Positions 10,812-22,075 are shown, counted from the first letter of the stretch. The stretch: 64,000 nucleotides of DNA from Plazaster borealis (GCA_021014325.1 CM037472.1:3410001-3474000), one strand, 5' to 3'. Program-made: numbers and translations. Notes: a model not told the origin generated them from the sequence alone.

Positions 10812-13800
10812 CTGTGACAACAAAGTGATTGAATAACAACATTATAAATTTACTAGATGTTAAATTTGCATCGGGGATAAAGAATATTTGGTTTTACCCA
10901 TACACCGATGTGTGTAAAGCACAGTGTCCGCCCCATAGTCCGAAGGTGCGTTAGTCCAAAGGTTCAATAGTCCGAAGGTGCGTTAGTCCGAAGGTTCGAT
11001 AGTCCGAAGGTTCAATAGTCCGAAGGTTCGATAGTCCGAACGCACAAATTTCCCATAACAGGGGGTTCATTAGTCCAAAAATGAAATAGGGTTCGTTAAT
11101 CCGAACATTTGATGCAATAGTCCGAAGGTTCACTGGTCCGAAGGTTCACTGGTCCGAAGGTTCAGTAGTCCGAATCGACGATAAGGTCCGATAGTCCGAA
11201 TCCGCGATCGAACCTTATTGTCAATTCGGACTTTCGAACCTTATTGTCAATTCGGACTATCAAACCTTCGGACTATCGAACCTTCGGACTATTGAACCTT
11301 CGGACTAACGAACCTTCGGACAAACGAACCTTTGGACTAACGAACCTTCAGACCATCAAACCTTCTCGGACTATCGAGCTGTAACCTAAAGCACTGTATA
11401 CTCAGTACTTTCCTGAGTCCTGTGAAAAAAATCACAGGTATTATAAATGCATCTGATTTGATGTAACATCCCTTTTTAGTACATGTACAATGTATGTAAC
11501 AGGGTTTGCCCTTAACTTTTTTAGTGACTAGCCAGCAGGACCAGTTACTTTGTCATTTCACTGGTCTGCCAGGTCTGTCACTAGTCCAGATTTCTTATTA
11601 ATTAGGGGTGTGTTTCAACACTGAACTAGCCAGCCGGACCACTTGCAGACAATTTTGACTGGTCCTACAGGTATTTTAACTGGCATTTGGCCAGCAAACC
11701 ACTGTTAAAGGTATCGTACACGTTTGGTAATGACTCAAAACAAATATATTAGCATCAAAATTTACTTGGTAACAAGCAACGAAGAGCTGTTGATAGTATA
11801 AAACATTGTAGGAAACGACTCCCTCTGAAGTAACATAGTTTTCGAGAAAGAGGTAATTTCTCACTAAAATAATAAAAACTTCTTGCAAGAAGTTTTTATT
11901 CCTATCTGAAAGCACACAAATTTATACAACAAGGGTGTTTTTTTGCTTCCATGATTTTCTTGCAACTTGGATGACCAATTGAGTCCAAATTTTCACAGGC
12001 TTGTTATTTTATGCATGTTGGGATACACCAAGTGAGAACACTGGTCTTTGACAATTTCCAAACGTGTTCAGTGCCTAAGGGAGAACGCTGTGTAAGTTCT
12101 CAATTTGTTTTAGTTTAAAAGTATACATAGGATTGGTAGAGCTGACAAAATAGTCACAGACAGTGCTCATGTTTTATGTGATCAACCATGCATGAAATTA
12201 CAAACCTGTGAAAATTTGGTCTTAATCCATTACTTGTGTGAGTCAGGAGAAAACTATAGTGAAGAACCATGCACAATTTTCAGCATGTAAAACAAAATGT
12301 CATTAATTTTGGTTTGAAATTTTTTTTTTTAGGATTTCAGATTCAGTTTTCTTGAACATGACTCCCTTTTATGGGGAATTATTTCACAGAAAAAATGTTT
12401 CTAGTATGAACTGCATAATCAGTTAGCTTTCAGGCTAAAATTAAACAATGATGTTTTTTATCCTAACCATTCCTGAATAATACCTTTAAAATATATATAA
12501 TAAAATAAATAATAAATAAAATAATAAAAACCAAGCCATTACACTTTGCTTGTCCCGAAGGCAGATCTCACCATACTTTCCCAATTCAGGGACTCTAAAC
12601 CCTTGATTCAACCTTGAACTAGCTTCATAAAAAAACTGATCTCAATAAACAGGTGCGTAGCAACAAGGGTGGCTGGCTGGCCAGTGCAGGTGGGTGAACA
12701 TTGAACTTTTAAAAAACCCAGCTCAGGCTGGCTTAGCGGAGCTGGACTGACTGTACACCCTGCTTATAACCATGGTAGCAAGCGATGCACAGTTGATTAG
12801 GCTTTCAGGGAAATTGTTCCAGATCCTAAGGCCCAAAAAAACAAAACATGTTTAGCGTCCCCGCCCGCTTCCTTTTTAGAGGCCGCCTCCTTTTTTTTTT
12901 CTTTTTTCTTTTTTTTTGAAAGAAAAAAATGATAAGTTTTTATTATCCCTGACGATTTTTTAATATTTCTTTAATAAATAAGATCGTATTTTCGACTTTA
13001 ACACAGCGAAAAAAGCACAACAAAAAAAGCTGGCCACCATGTTGAAAAATAGCCCGGCCGGTTGTCTCGAAAATCTTGTCGGGCGGCCATTTTGAAAAAA
13101 AAAAGAGAAAAAAAAAAGGCCCTCCTCCTTCCTTTTTTCAAAAAGGCAGGACGCTAAACATGTTTTTTATTTTATTTGGCCTAATGCTATCAGGAAAGTA
13201 TGACTGTTGGTAGACCCCTGTCCTGGTGAAAGGTAACTAGATATTTGTAAGAATGACCCCTCAGAGCAACGATTGGTGTCAGGAATGTGTGTGGGATGTC
13301 AACCAGGGACCAATTTCATAGAGCTGCTTAAGCACAAAAACTAGCTAAGGACAACCAAATTATGCTTACCAGACTAAGGTTACCAGCCAAAAAACCAATG
13401 TCATGTGTACAATTTGTGACTGGTATCCTGCTCATTTCTGCTAAGCAGAAAATTGTTAAGCAGTGTTTTCTGCTCAAGCAGCTCTATGAAATTGGGCCCC
13501 GATTGTTCACGATCCTATCAAAACTGCCTTGGCCTGTGCATGCCGTTCTTGAAGTGTGGTCCACTGAAGTTGGTTAATAATGGCAGTAACACTAAGTTGT
13601 TCTGGAGTCGAGTTCCTTCTCGCTCGAAGCCCCCCGAGTTTTTAGAGTGCATCTGAAGTTTTCCAACATTATGGTCTGCACAGGTCCAAGCGATTCGCAT
13701 TCTACAGCTTTATGCTAGGATTACCCTTCGCCACACTAAACGCAAACAGTATTTATTATTCCAGCATACATCACATGTGTGTCATAACAAACAGAAACTA

Positions 13801-14591
13801 CAACAACAATGTACTTCATGTGTTTTAAAAACTCAGTCAAGGGCTTGAATTTTACACTGGACCACAGCCCCGAGGCCAGTAGTTTTGGTGTCAGGCCAGT
13901 AAACTTATGGCCGGACAAGTCCAGCGGTCTTGTGTTTTTTAATTGAATATTGATGAAAATACCTCACTGTGCAACATCTTGAACACAAAATAATATGTTC
14001 AAATGTTGACTGTGAGTCTGATAAAATACCTTTCAATTCTACTGAGTTATGACATAATAATGAAGTATACTTAATACCAATAAAGACAAATGAAATCAAT
14101 CTTCTCTTACATGTCTTAGCGCTTGTTCAAATAAAAACAGTTAACTTAAACAGGAAGGTTTTTCTTATTTTGATTCTGGTCTTGTAAAAAGAATTCTGGT
14201 CCATTAAACATTTTGAGCCGCAAGCCCTGTGATCTTGTGGATTCCCCCCCCCAAAAAAAAAAATAATAATAATAATAAAAAAATTAATCCAAGCCCTGCA
14301 GTCTCCAACAAACATTTTGACACAGTATTTAGGTGAACAATTAAATATCCTTGCTCTCCCTCCCATTCCATCAATCAATGAAGAAGCCACACCGCCAACC
14401 CAACGACCCCCCCCCCCCCCTCTTTTTGGGGTAACAAAACAGGGTGAAGAACTCGGGAACAGTTGGTAAAACCATTTTAAAAACAACTTTTTCTTACCTG
14501 GAAAACCACAATGTGGACAGTCGCAATCTTGACAATCAGCACATCGATCGTTTCCCGGCAGTTCCCGTAACCTCTGCGCGTTGACTGCCAT
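10684..14591 (-). CDS. ArfGAP-type zinc-finger protein, first two coding exons (whole-gene entry)
   Basis: The gene starts at the ATG at 14,589-14,591 and continues through exon 2 to 10,684, split by a 3.7 kb intron. Joined, they give 74 residues with a CX2C-X16-CX2C finger (Cys25, Cys28, Cys45, Cys48) and Trp35 seven residues after the second Cys, the layout of the ArfGAP domain, which activates GTP hydrolysis by Arf GTPases on membranes. The N-terminal LRELPGNDRCADC is also typical of ArfGAPs. Two oddities: an extra Cys cluster (Cys17, 20, 23) before the finger, and Gln53 after His52 where ArfGAPs carry the catalytic Arg (HR). It could be a catalytically inactive relative. No further exon was found between 1 and 10,683; the rest is probably beyond the window or unrecognised. 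I cannot name the subfamily. Confidence 0.72.
10867..11450 (-). mobile_element. SINE-like copy split by a later insertion
   Basis: The two parts (10,867-10,922 and 11,387-11,450) reconstitute the tail seen intact at 3,575-3,655, read in the opposite orientation. They are separated by the foldback at 10,923-11,386, and the junction repeats TAAAGCAC. Confidence 0.8.
10923..11386. mobile_element. Foldback element of TCCGAAGGTTCGATAG units with 8-base target duplication
   Basis: Left arm carries tandem AGTCCGAAGGTTCGAT-like units, and the right arm carries the same units inverted (ATCGAACCTTCGGACT). The insertion is flanked by TAAAGCAC at 10,915-10,922 and 11,387-11,394, and the 3.6 kb copy shows one TAAAGCAC on the corresponding strand. 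An 8-base duplication is typical of hAT transposition (general knowledge). Confidence 0.83.
11503..11704. repeat. Unnamed repeat (GCCCTTAAC...GACTAGCCAGCAGGACCAGT)
   Basis: About 200 bases shared with 50,366-50,410 plus 50,895-51,060, where a later element interrupts it. Right end is ...TTTGGCCAGCAAACCACTGT. Confidence 0.7.
11708..12076 (-). mobile_element. MITE family A, minus orientation
   Basis: Begins AAGGTATCGTACACGTTTGG after TTA and ends CGTGTTCAGTGCCT. Full-length apart from the terminal TTA, which reads AAG on the right. Confidence 0.9.
12830..13181. mobile_element. GGCC-ended inverted-repeat element, TAA target duplication
   Basis: Starts GGCCCAAAAAAACAAAACAT and ends with the inverted ATGTTTTTTATTTTATTTGGCC; both arms also share ACATGTTTAGCGTCC. 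Flanked by TAA on both sides. The uninterrupted sequence (CCAGATCCCAAAGCTATCAG) exists at about 8,327. A 3-base TTA/TAA target is typical of PIF/Harbinger elements. Confidence 0.85.
13306..13499. repeat. GGGCCC foldback copy
   Basis: CAATTTCATAGAGCTGCTTA at the left, CTCTATGAAATTGGGCCC at the right, internal GACTGGTATCCTGCTCATTT. Confidence 0.88.
13838..14300. mobile_element. Inverted-repeat element (GGGCTTGAATTTTACACTGG), copy 1
   Basis: Shares left end, internal TTCTGGTCTTGTAAAAAGAA and right end with copies at 31,199-31,596 and 58,327-58,685. The right end here is interrupted by a poly-C/poly-A expansion. No coding content. Confidence 0.7.
14498..14591 (-). CDS. ArfGAP-like exon 1 (start codon)
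   Basis: 94 coding bases from ATG to a donor GTAAGA, phase 1. Product: MAVNAQRLRELPGNDRCADC then QDCDCPHCGFP. The start is the first ATG of the frame. An in-frame TAG lies at 14,625-14,627, and the context AAAAAGATGG has a purine at -3 and G at +4. Read without splicing, the frame runs to 14,127 through low-complexity sequence, which is intron. Confidence 0.75.
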
Positions 14592-15160
14592 CTTTTTATG
14601 ACTATGAGTTTTCGAATAGGGCAACTACAATTACAGAAGTTTGTCTTAATTGTGACAGAGTAGAGAGCCAAAGTTTCTGGCGTCCCCCGATGACTGGTTG
14701 ACTGGTGTCGATGATCCCCGTCCGTTTACGATTCTCTCGATTCTTGCAGAAACAACACAGACTTAGATCCACAATCTTTATTATGTCCTCTGGTCTGACT
14801 CCGCTTTCATATTAAATATGGAATTAATGAACTGTTTTGATCGACTAGCTACGTGTACGTAGTAACACACTCTGCTTCCCAAGCAAAAGCGCAGTGTACC
14901 AGATAGAGATCATTTCCGGGTGTTGAAACTAAAAACCGACGGCTGATGCAGGTGCAGCGGTTTTGCGGATTGGTGGTCGCAATTTTTTTTTTTTTTTTGC
15001 GGTCAGAATCTGCACTGTTTGTTTATTTTTATTTTACTTTGTCACGCCAGCAAGGCTTAGCCACATGCAATGCAAAAAAGGAAGTGTAGTCTTTAAAAAG
15101 AGGTACATGATTTTATGAGGTAAATTCAAAGCAGCTGAATAATTAGTGACGTCATTTTGC
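14592..15160 (-). promoter_or_regulatory. Probable promoter/5' region of the ArfGAP-like gene
   Basis: The first coding exon begins at 14,591, so the transcription start should lie a little above it. I see an ETS-like CCGGAAAT core on the minus strand (plus positions 14,911-14,921) and a palindromic CRE-like TGACGTCA at 15,147-15,154. No TATA box at a convincing distance. The motifs are short and could occur by chance. Confidence 0.35.
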
Positions 15161-15646
15161 GGATTACAATCTTTACAAAGAACTCACCGCGGACAAGAAG
15201 AGGGGAATTCCCTTAGGCCATTTAAAAAGAAAACTTGTTTCTCCGAACTTATGTTGGTTAAGTTCAGGTTAAATTCCAAACGAGTCAAGTTTTGTTTTTT
15301 GTCCTTTCTTCAAAATCTTTTGAACAATTCCATGATTGAATTTCATGGCTCTAAACAATGAATCGTGTGCGAAGAAGTGTAAAACAAAGAAAACAAGGAA
15401 ATAAAACTAGCAAAATAAAGATTTAAATCTAAAGAAACGAACATAATCTTTTTTGGTGCTAATCCTACCTCTATGCTCTCACCAAGGCTTCCCATAAAAA
15501 TCACACAAAGCCCAACAAAAAGAGACTCAGCTTGTAACATTTCCTGTTTATAGAAATAACAGACTGCACTTGATAAAATGAACATAATCTAAACTGAAAT
15601 TCAACAGTCCATCTCATAAAATAAATGAGGAGTCTTTTCCTATCTG

Positions 15647-15787
15647 AATAGACCATGCGAGTCTCAAGCGTATTCAAACATTTTTTGGACCACTTTGGTC
15701 CCATGTTCGTTGCTTTTAAAGAAGACAAACTCATGCACTTTAACGGGTCCCAATGTTCAAATAAACGCGAGACTTGCACAGTCTATT
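15647..15787. repeat. 141-base foldback (AATAGACCATGCGAGTCTCA)
   Basis: Left arm AATAGACCATGCGAGTCTCA pairs with right arm GCGAGACTTGCACAGTCTAT, with further pairing around GGACCACTTTGGTCC. Related copies at 56,791-56,881 and 60,354-60,494. Confidence 0.75.
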
Positions 15788-16080
15788 CATCCGCTATCTA
15801 CAGCACCCTCTGTGTGGGCATCATTAGTCCTCAACAGTTTGAAGTACAACCTTCAAAATTTGTTTGCATATTAATCCTTCGTTGCAGCACACCTATTTAC
15901 ATAGATTTGATGTGGTTAAATATCCTTGACTATTTATTAGAAGCACAAAGGCATATACAATGTGTGTGTGGTTTGGAGGCAGTTTACAACTGTATGGGGC
16001 TGCCCCTCTTCTTTCCCAAAAGAATGTTCCTGGGTAATGTTCATCCCACCACCATCCAAGTCTTATGTTGGTTTCACAGT

Positions 16081-16347
16081 GCCCTCCAAAGTAGCCCCCC
16101 CCCCCCCAAAAAAAAAAAAGAAAAAAAAAAAAAGAAGATACATGTGTAGAGCCCTCAAAACATTCCCCCCACACTAAAAAGCAACTCCCCCTCCCATTAT
16201 GTCTTCATTGTGTTGTGGGAAACTCAGGAATTCTTCAGTGGGGGGGGGGGGGGGGGTGCATTGTGTCTTTATTGTGCTCTGAGAATCTCAGGAATTCTTT
16301 AGTGGATTTCCCAATGGTGGTGGTGGTGGTGGTGGTGGTGGTGGTGG
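16081..16347. repeat. Low-complexity cluster: poly-C/poly-A, poly-G and (GGT)n
   Basis: C-run then A-rich stretch (16,095-16,135), an 18-base G run (about 16,239-16,256) and about eleven GGT triplets (16,313-16,347). It produces spurious short frames on both strands. Confidence 0.9.
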
Positions 16348-17241
16348 GCTCCCTCTGCTTCATATCAGGCATAGCCAGGGATTGATTACGCCCAGGTTTT
16401 TCTGATACAACCTTTGAAGTGGCAGTAGAAGGAACACCATAATGCGACTTTTTCTTAAAACAAAGCATCAAGTATTCCAGGAATTACCTTCAAGTCAGTG
16501 ACAATGACCGCTTTTTATTTTACTGGATAATGGGTACATATAAATCAATAATGGTCTTTCATACAGACTTATTATTCTGAAATTATTAATATAATTACCA
16601 CCAGCAGGGTATACACAACAAAGTATACACAAGGTGTTGAGTTCCAATCGTTGCGATTTATAAATTCATATTTATATTTGAATAGATGAAATGTAGACCT
16701 TGTCACCTTGTCTAGAGAGAGAGTGACCCTTTTTGAATTCCAAGGCATTTCCTGGCAGGCAAGATAGTACACTGGTTGTAAGTGGACATTTTATATTTTT
16801 CATTATAATTGCCACATACAATCCAGAATTGTATAACAAAAAAAACAGCTGGTAAATCGTTGAGAGGTGATCCTTTTCTCGATTTCAAAAGCTGATGCAA
16901 AACAAAAATGTGTTTTCTTCCATTGAGCTTTGTACAAATCATGCCAGCAGGAAGCCCAGGCTCTCTGGCTCTTTTGTAAACATGTGATGTCAAAGGTCAC
17001 ACGGTCTATGGGTAGAACAGCACAGAAATAATAAACAATATGCAGGTAGATTTCTGAAAACATTCCAATTCACCAAATGTTCCACAGAGCATATGCACAT
17101 TATGATTTTGTTAAGCATTACATTACATGTATTTCCTCCAGTATGTACGTTTCACCTCTTCTTGTTACAATAAAACACCATCACTTTAAAATACATGAAA
17201 CGGGAGCACAGAAATTTGTGACGCCTCATACCAAAAACCAG

Positions 17242-17380
17242 GGGTCGATTTCACAAAACTCTTCCTAACTTAGGACTAGTCCTAGGCAATGCTAAGAGAT
17301 AGGACAAGTCTTAAGTTAGGACCAGTTACTGGTCCTAACTTCAGATAAGACTAGTCTTATCTCTTTGTGAAATCGGCCCC
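17242..17380. repeat. 139-base foldback (GGTCGATTTCACAAA)
   Basis: Ends GGGGTCGATTTCACAAA and TTTGTGAAATCGGCCCC pair. The interior pairs through CTTAGGACTAGTCCTA and TCTTAAGTTAGGACC. Confidence 0.8.
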
Positions 17381-17498
17381 AAGCACATCTGGCCAAATCT
17401 CAATCCCAAGTTTATTTGCTCATCAAATAAATGAGAGTAAGAGCTTTCAAATAACACCTAATTTTTCAGACCTACAGGTCAGTATTTCTTAACATATA

Positions 17499-17959
17499 AA
17501 CTGCTCACAAAAAGTTAGGAAACTTTTTTAATCATGTATATTTTTATTATTTATTACCCTCTTGTATTATGTTGCATATCAATAGAAAGCTGAAGTGTTC
17601 TTCTTTAAAATGATACCAAATGTGCAATGATGACATGTTGCTGGACTTGGCCACATTAATGAGAATGAGACAAAGTCACAAATCAAATGTGTCAAAATTA
17701 GCAATTTTGTGTTACTGTGTGAACAAACAAATTGACACTGTAATTCAAACATCCGGTAATTTTGGCACATTTGATTTGTGACTTTGCCTCATTGTCATTC
17801 ATGTAGCCAAATTCAGCAACATGTAATCATTGCAAATGTGGTATCATTTTAAAGAGGAACACTTCAGCTTTGCATTGATATATAACATATACAAAGAGAG
17901 TAATAAATAATAAAAATATACTTGATTAAAAAAAGTTTCCTAGCTTTTTGTGAGCAGTT
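17499..17959. mobile_element. 461-base palindromic MITE with TA target duplication
   Basis: Begins AACTGCTCACAAAAAGTTAG and ends with its inverted partner CTAGCTTTTTGTGAGCAGTT. The arms pair for about 200 bases with a short centre near 17,715. Flanked by TA on both sides, as for Tc1/mariner-type elements. No transposase. Confidence 0.88.
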
Positions 17960-18062
17960 TAGAATGTTTCAGACATTAAATCACATTGATATCATGGCTG
18001 ATGTTTCAGTTGTCTTCACATCTTTAAAAAACCGCCTTATTTCGGCACAGGGCGTCACATCT

Positions 18063-18480
18063 GTGATGCAATCAAGCTAAATGAGTCGTTTGTCGGAAAT
18101 ATCAGTATAGAGAAACAAGCCAAAACAGGCCAACAGGGGTGACATTTTCGAAAATATTTTTTTTGTAAATTTAAATGCCAAATATATCTTATTGTATATT
18201 GGCAACTGATAAATAACATCAAAAGGGGGTTAAAATTAGCATTGACAGAAAATTTGCCCATGTAGTTTCAATGAACAACTCAACTTTCAACCCCCTTTTC
18301 TCAGTTTCATTCTCTCGCATCTCTTGGTGTTTCTACTTTCACAACTTTTGAACCAAAGGTGGTATCAACATGGGGTTTTAACAGTATTAAAGCATATATT
18401 ATGCTTTTTTCAAATGTATGTAAAAATGAAAAATTACCTGGGTCGACAAACGACTCATTTTGCTTGATCGCATCACATTT
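18063..18480. repeat. Inverted pair of ~33 bases, 350-base loop
   Basis: GTGATGCAATCAAGCTAAAT plus GAGTCGTTTGTCG at the left is mirrored by CGACAAACGACTCATTTTGC plus TTGATCGCATCAC at the right. The loop holds no frame of note. Confidence 0.75.
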
Positions 18481-20694
18481 ATTGTTTAACTTAATTTGCA
18501 ATTAACACAAGTGTTTAAGAAAACTCCATCCCCCCCCCAAAAAAGCAATAATGATAATTAAATTGGTCATAAACTTGAAACAGTTACTTTTAAATTCATG
18601 TTTCAAGATATTTAGGATGGGAAAACTGAAGTTATAACTGAAGAACCTTAAATAAAATGACAAGGTTATGCTGTTCTCTTTTATTTTGGAACAACTTTTT
18701 TTCAGAAATGCAAAATAGCAAAGGACTCGACTCTAAACCTTAAAAAATTCCATGATGATTAAATGCTGAAGTCGGGTTAGTTTATCCCTTGCATTTATAC
18801 CCCAATAATATGACTTCGTTATGTAATTCGTATCAAGGTTTTCTATTTCAAATGAATTAAAATACAAAAGAACAAAACACATAAATGCACATGCAGTGTT
18901 TTGATTTGGTGTTTTAGTTAAGACTAGTTTTCAAAAATGCTTTCAACAACAAAAAGCAGTATGTCTGTTGTCCACATAGTGCCTGGAACTCAGCTTCCGC
19001 AGAAACTTTTATGACAATTCCAAAACTATCATTATGACCAGAGCAGTTCCTTCCCATCAGATACCTGGAACTTCAACCTACACTGAAAGTTTTAGGGTAC
19101 TTCCCAGTTCGCTGTTTGTGCCCCAACCTTTGCAAATAAACAAGAAACAACAACATTTACTTCCTTTTTCCTCAGCTGCGGGTGTATTTCTATTTTGATG
19201 GTTTCTTTTTTTAAAGTCAGAATCATGTTTTATGGCGACAATATTATGCTATACTTAATCAAGGAATCCAAATAATGCTGGCGCGAATTCATTAACTTTT
19301 GACCTCGTTCTTCACTAGAGAGTAACATAACGTCATTAAATTACTAATTTCTATGCTTTTAATACATTACCACCCTGTTTTGTAAGAATTAATTTCATCT
19401 AACGAACTTCATAACGAAAAGAAATAAGATCAATCAAAAATTTGAATTGTGAATAACATGAGTCCAGAAAAGAACAAGAACAAAATAAGGAAAGAAACTG
19501 AAAACAAAATGGGAAAGAAACCGACTGTCGTGGTAATCTGAATGTTTAGTAAGAAATAACGTGACCAGAAAAATGTTTAAGTGAGATGCCTAACACCTAA
19601 AAATGAATGTCCGCTTAATCAAGGTCCAATTTCACGGCTCTGCTTACCAAGTAAATCGTCTCTTCCGGTGCCCTGTAAAGCCCTTAGTTCTATTTGCCAT
19701 AAGCGCAGAATTTCACAGTAAGCAGAATCATTAAATAGGGCTCATGATAGTGCTGAACAGACTTATTTGCTAAACAAATGATTGTAGGTAATAAGTTCAA
19801 AAACAATCATTATATGCATTTTTGTTGCTGGTAACCTGGTGGCCTATTTTGATAAAGCAGCTTTAAAAAAATAATAATAATGTTTTGCACAGAAAAATCT
19901 TGATTAGCAGAGACAGCCAAACTACCATGTAAAGTACATTGTTTGTGACTAGTTCCCTGTTAATCTGTGCGTATCAGACAAATTTGCCAAGCACCACTTT
20001 CGGCGCAACAACTTTTCAAATTGGGCTTAGTTTTAAACTCCAGTACTTACAACCTCAACGAAATTGTCACCATGGTATGATGTAATTTTTTTTTATTTGG
20101 CTCTTTTTTTCTTCTTCTCTGTATACAGTGCGAATACGCGTTTTAAAGACCAGCAAATATGATCCGTTGATTTAAATTCAGAATCCCCTTGTAATCGATT
20201 ACACATTGTTACTAATTCTACTTTATTTGTACAAATCAAGAAACCTCTCCCTGCAGACTCATCAGAGACACAACAATGTGACTCCTGGCAGCTCTTTGGC
20301 ACAAAGCTTGACCCAGTTCACCTTACATAATCACCCATGACTCCACTCTTTGGGAATCACAAGTCCACCAGGTTTTTCACTGGTACAAATTTTATAACAA
20401 ATAGGGATGCTTTTCAACACTGAACAAGGCCAGCCGGACAACTTGGAGTGAATGATGGCAATCACTCAGTGTAGCTCCAGCGGTTGCTCGCTGCAAATTT
20501 TGAGCAAATTGTGCCATTGGCAATTTAAAAGTATCAATGCCATTGTGCTGAAGATATAACATTGTTTAGTTTGGGACACTTAGGGGGCAGGAGACAAACC
20601 AAGTAATTCGTGTTGGATTTTTTAAGTTCTAAGAATGCAACACTTTGAGAACTGGGAATTTACCTGTTTAGTTTCCTGCCATCTGGGCCCAATT

Positions 20695-20877
20695 TCATAG
20701 AGCTGCTTAAGCACAAAAAGTAGCTGAGCATACCAAAATTACGCTTACCAGAATAAGGTTACCAGCCAAACTACCATGTCACAAGTACAATTTGTGACTG
20801 GTATCCTGCTCATTTCTGCTTAGCAGAAAATTGTTAAGCAACATTTTCTGCTTAAGCAGCTCTATGAAATTGGGCCC
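20695..20877. repeat. GGGCCC foldback copy
   Basis: Both ends intact (GGGCCCAATTTCATAGAGCT and its inverse), directly followed by a partial copy. Confidence 0.92.
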
Positions 20878-20881
20878 AGGG

Positions 20882-21010
20882 TACAATTTCATAGAGCTGC
20901 TTAAGCATTGCAACAGTCACAAATGGTACATGTGGAATGGTATTTTGGCTGGTCACCTTATTCTACTCAGCATAACTTGTGTTGTGCTAAGCAACTTTTT
21001 GTGCCTCAAC
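20882..21010. repeat. GGGCCC foldback, partial copy
   Basis: Begins TACAATTTCATAGAGCTGCT four bases after the previous copy ends and is lost after CAACTTTTTGTGC. Confidence 0.75.
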
Positions 21011-21282
21011 ACTAGTCTGCCGTTATGTTGCACTGTTGATAAGAGTCTTACTTCTTACAAACTGATAGTGTAAAGTCACACGTCATTTTCTAATCGCTTA
21101 GCTCACTCTACTCTAAACCATGTATGAACTACGATGGAATGTTAAACGGATACAAATACGCAGGCAAGCAACATACAATATCCCGTCCACTCCGCTTGCT
21201 CCTTCAAATCTAATGCATGTTACACACACAACATGTAGTATAAAAAATGTATGTCTCCATAATTGGAATATTCATTGTAAAG

Positions 21283-21400
21283 CCATGTCCGAATTAATGG
21301 CTGCGGCTTAATCGTCAAGTGTTGAAGCATAGGATGCCCATAGCAACGCCCTTAGCAACAGCCATAGCTGTAGCCGCCAACTCGGACACGTCCTTAGCTT
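21283..21400. repeat. Foldback with GTAGCC-type core, copy 1
   Basis: GCCATGTCCGAATTAATGGC on the left pairs with CCGCCAACTCGGACACG on the right. Shares TTGAAGCATAGGATG... AGCAAC...CTTAGCAACAGCC with 39,660-39,790 and 59,855-59,997. Confidence 0.75.
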
Positions 21401-21882
21401 GTGTTCAGACGTGAAACAATGGCATGCATTTATTTGTTTTGTTGGTCTTATTTACAAGCATTATTTATTTATATAAAACAGGATACATAGAGAAAGAACA
21501 AAAAATAATAATTATTAACTCTGACCACATGGTTATTAAGGGGGAAAACAATTTAACTAAGTACTCTGTTGTAAAGGAAAGAATCGCAACTTTTTGTTGA
21601 GGTTTTATTGAAGAAGATGGGTCTTTGACAAAACCTTTTTTCAAAGAATGATTTGATCCACTGATATACATGACAAACATGACAGATTTGAACGTGGTAT
21701 ATAAAAATTTGATTTGTTGTTTGAGGCATTGCATGGCAGGCTTGATGCTTCGTTTTTGAAAGGGCAAGGGCACCAAGGCGTTTTCTCCTTGGTAAAGGGC
21801 ACCTCTATGAGGAAATTGTAAATTTCTATTGGAACATTTCAAGGGGCACCAAGGCAACGAACGATTGCCTCCGTCTCCTCCA

Positions 21883-22075
21883 GGGCCCAGTTTCATAGAG
21901 CTGCTTAAGCAGAAAATATTGCTTAACAATGTTTTGCTTAGAAGAAATGAGCAGGATACCAGTCGCAAATTGTACATGTGGCGTGGTAGTTTGGCTGGTA
22001 ACCTTATTTTGCTAAGCATAATTTTGTTGTGCTTAGCTAGTTTTTGTGCTCAAGCAGCTCTATGAAATTGGGCCC
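21883..22075. repeat. GGGCCC foldback copy
   Basis: 193 bases with both termini. It supplies most of a spurious 184-codon frame on the minus strand (21,465-22,019). Confidence 0.92.

Larger units (their letters stand above)
10812..14497 (-). other. Intron 1 of the ArfGAP-like gene
   Basis: 3.7 kb between exons 1 and 2. Holds the split SINE and foldback, MITE A (11,708-12,076), a GGCC element (12,830-13,181), a GGGCCC foldback (13,306-13,499) and an inverted-repeat element (13,838-14,300). Poly-C and poly-A runs lie near 14,247-14,280 and 14,407. Confidence 0.7.

Noticed and set aside
14127..14497. Extension of the ArfGAP-like exon 1 frame to 14,127
   Set aside because: Follows a consensus GTAAGA donor, becomes poly-G/poly-I low complexity and loses the zinc-finger pattern, which exon 2 restores.
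15655..16149. 164-codon plus-strand frame
   Set aside because: Starts in a foldback repeat and ends in poly-P/poly-K from a C-run and A-run.
16313..16347. (GGT)n as part of a coding poly-Thr or poly-Gly tract
   Set aside because: Simple microsatellite next to homopolymer runs with no coding flanks.
21465..22019. 184-codon minus-strand frame
   Set aside because: Its first third is the GGGCCC foldback, and the same foldback gives similar peptides at other copies.
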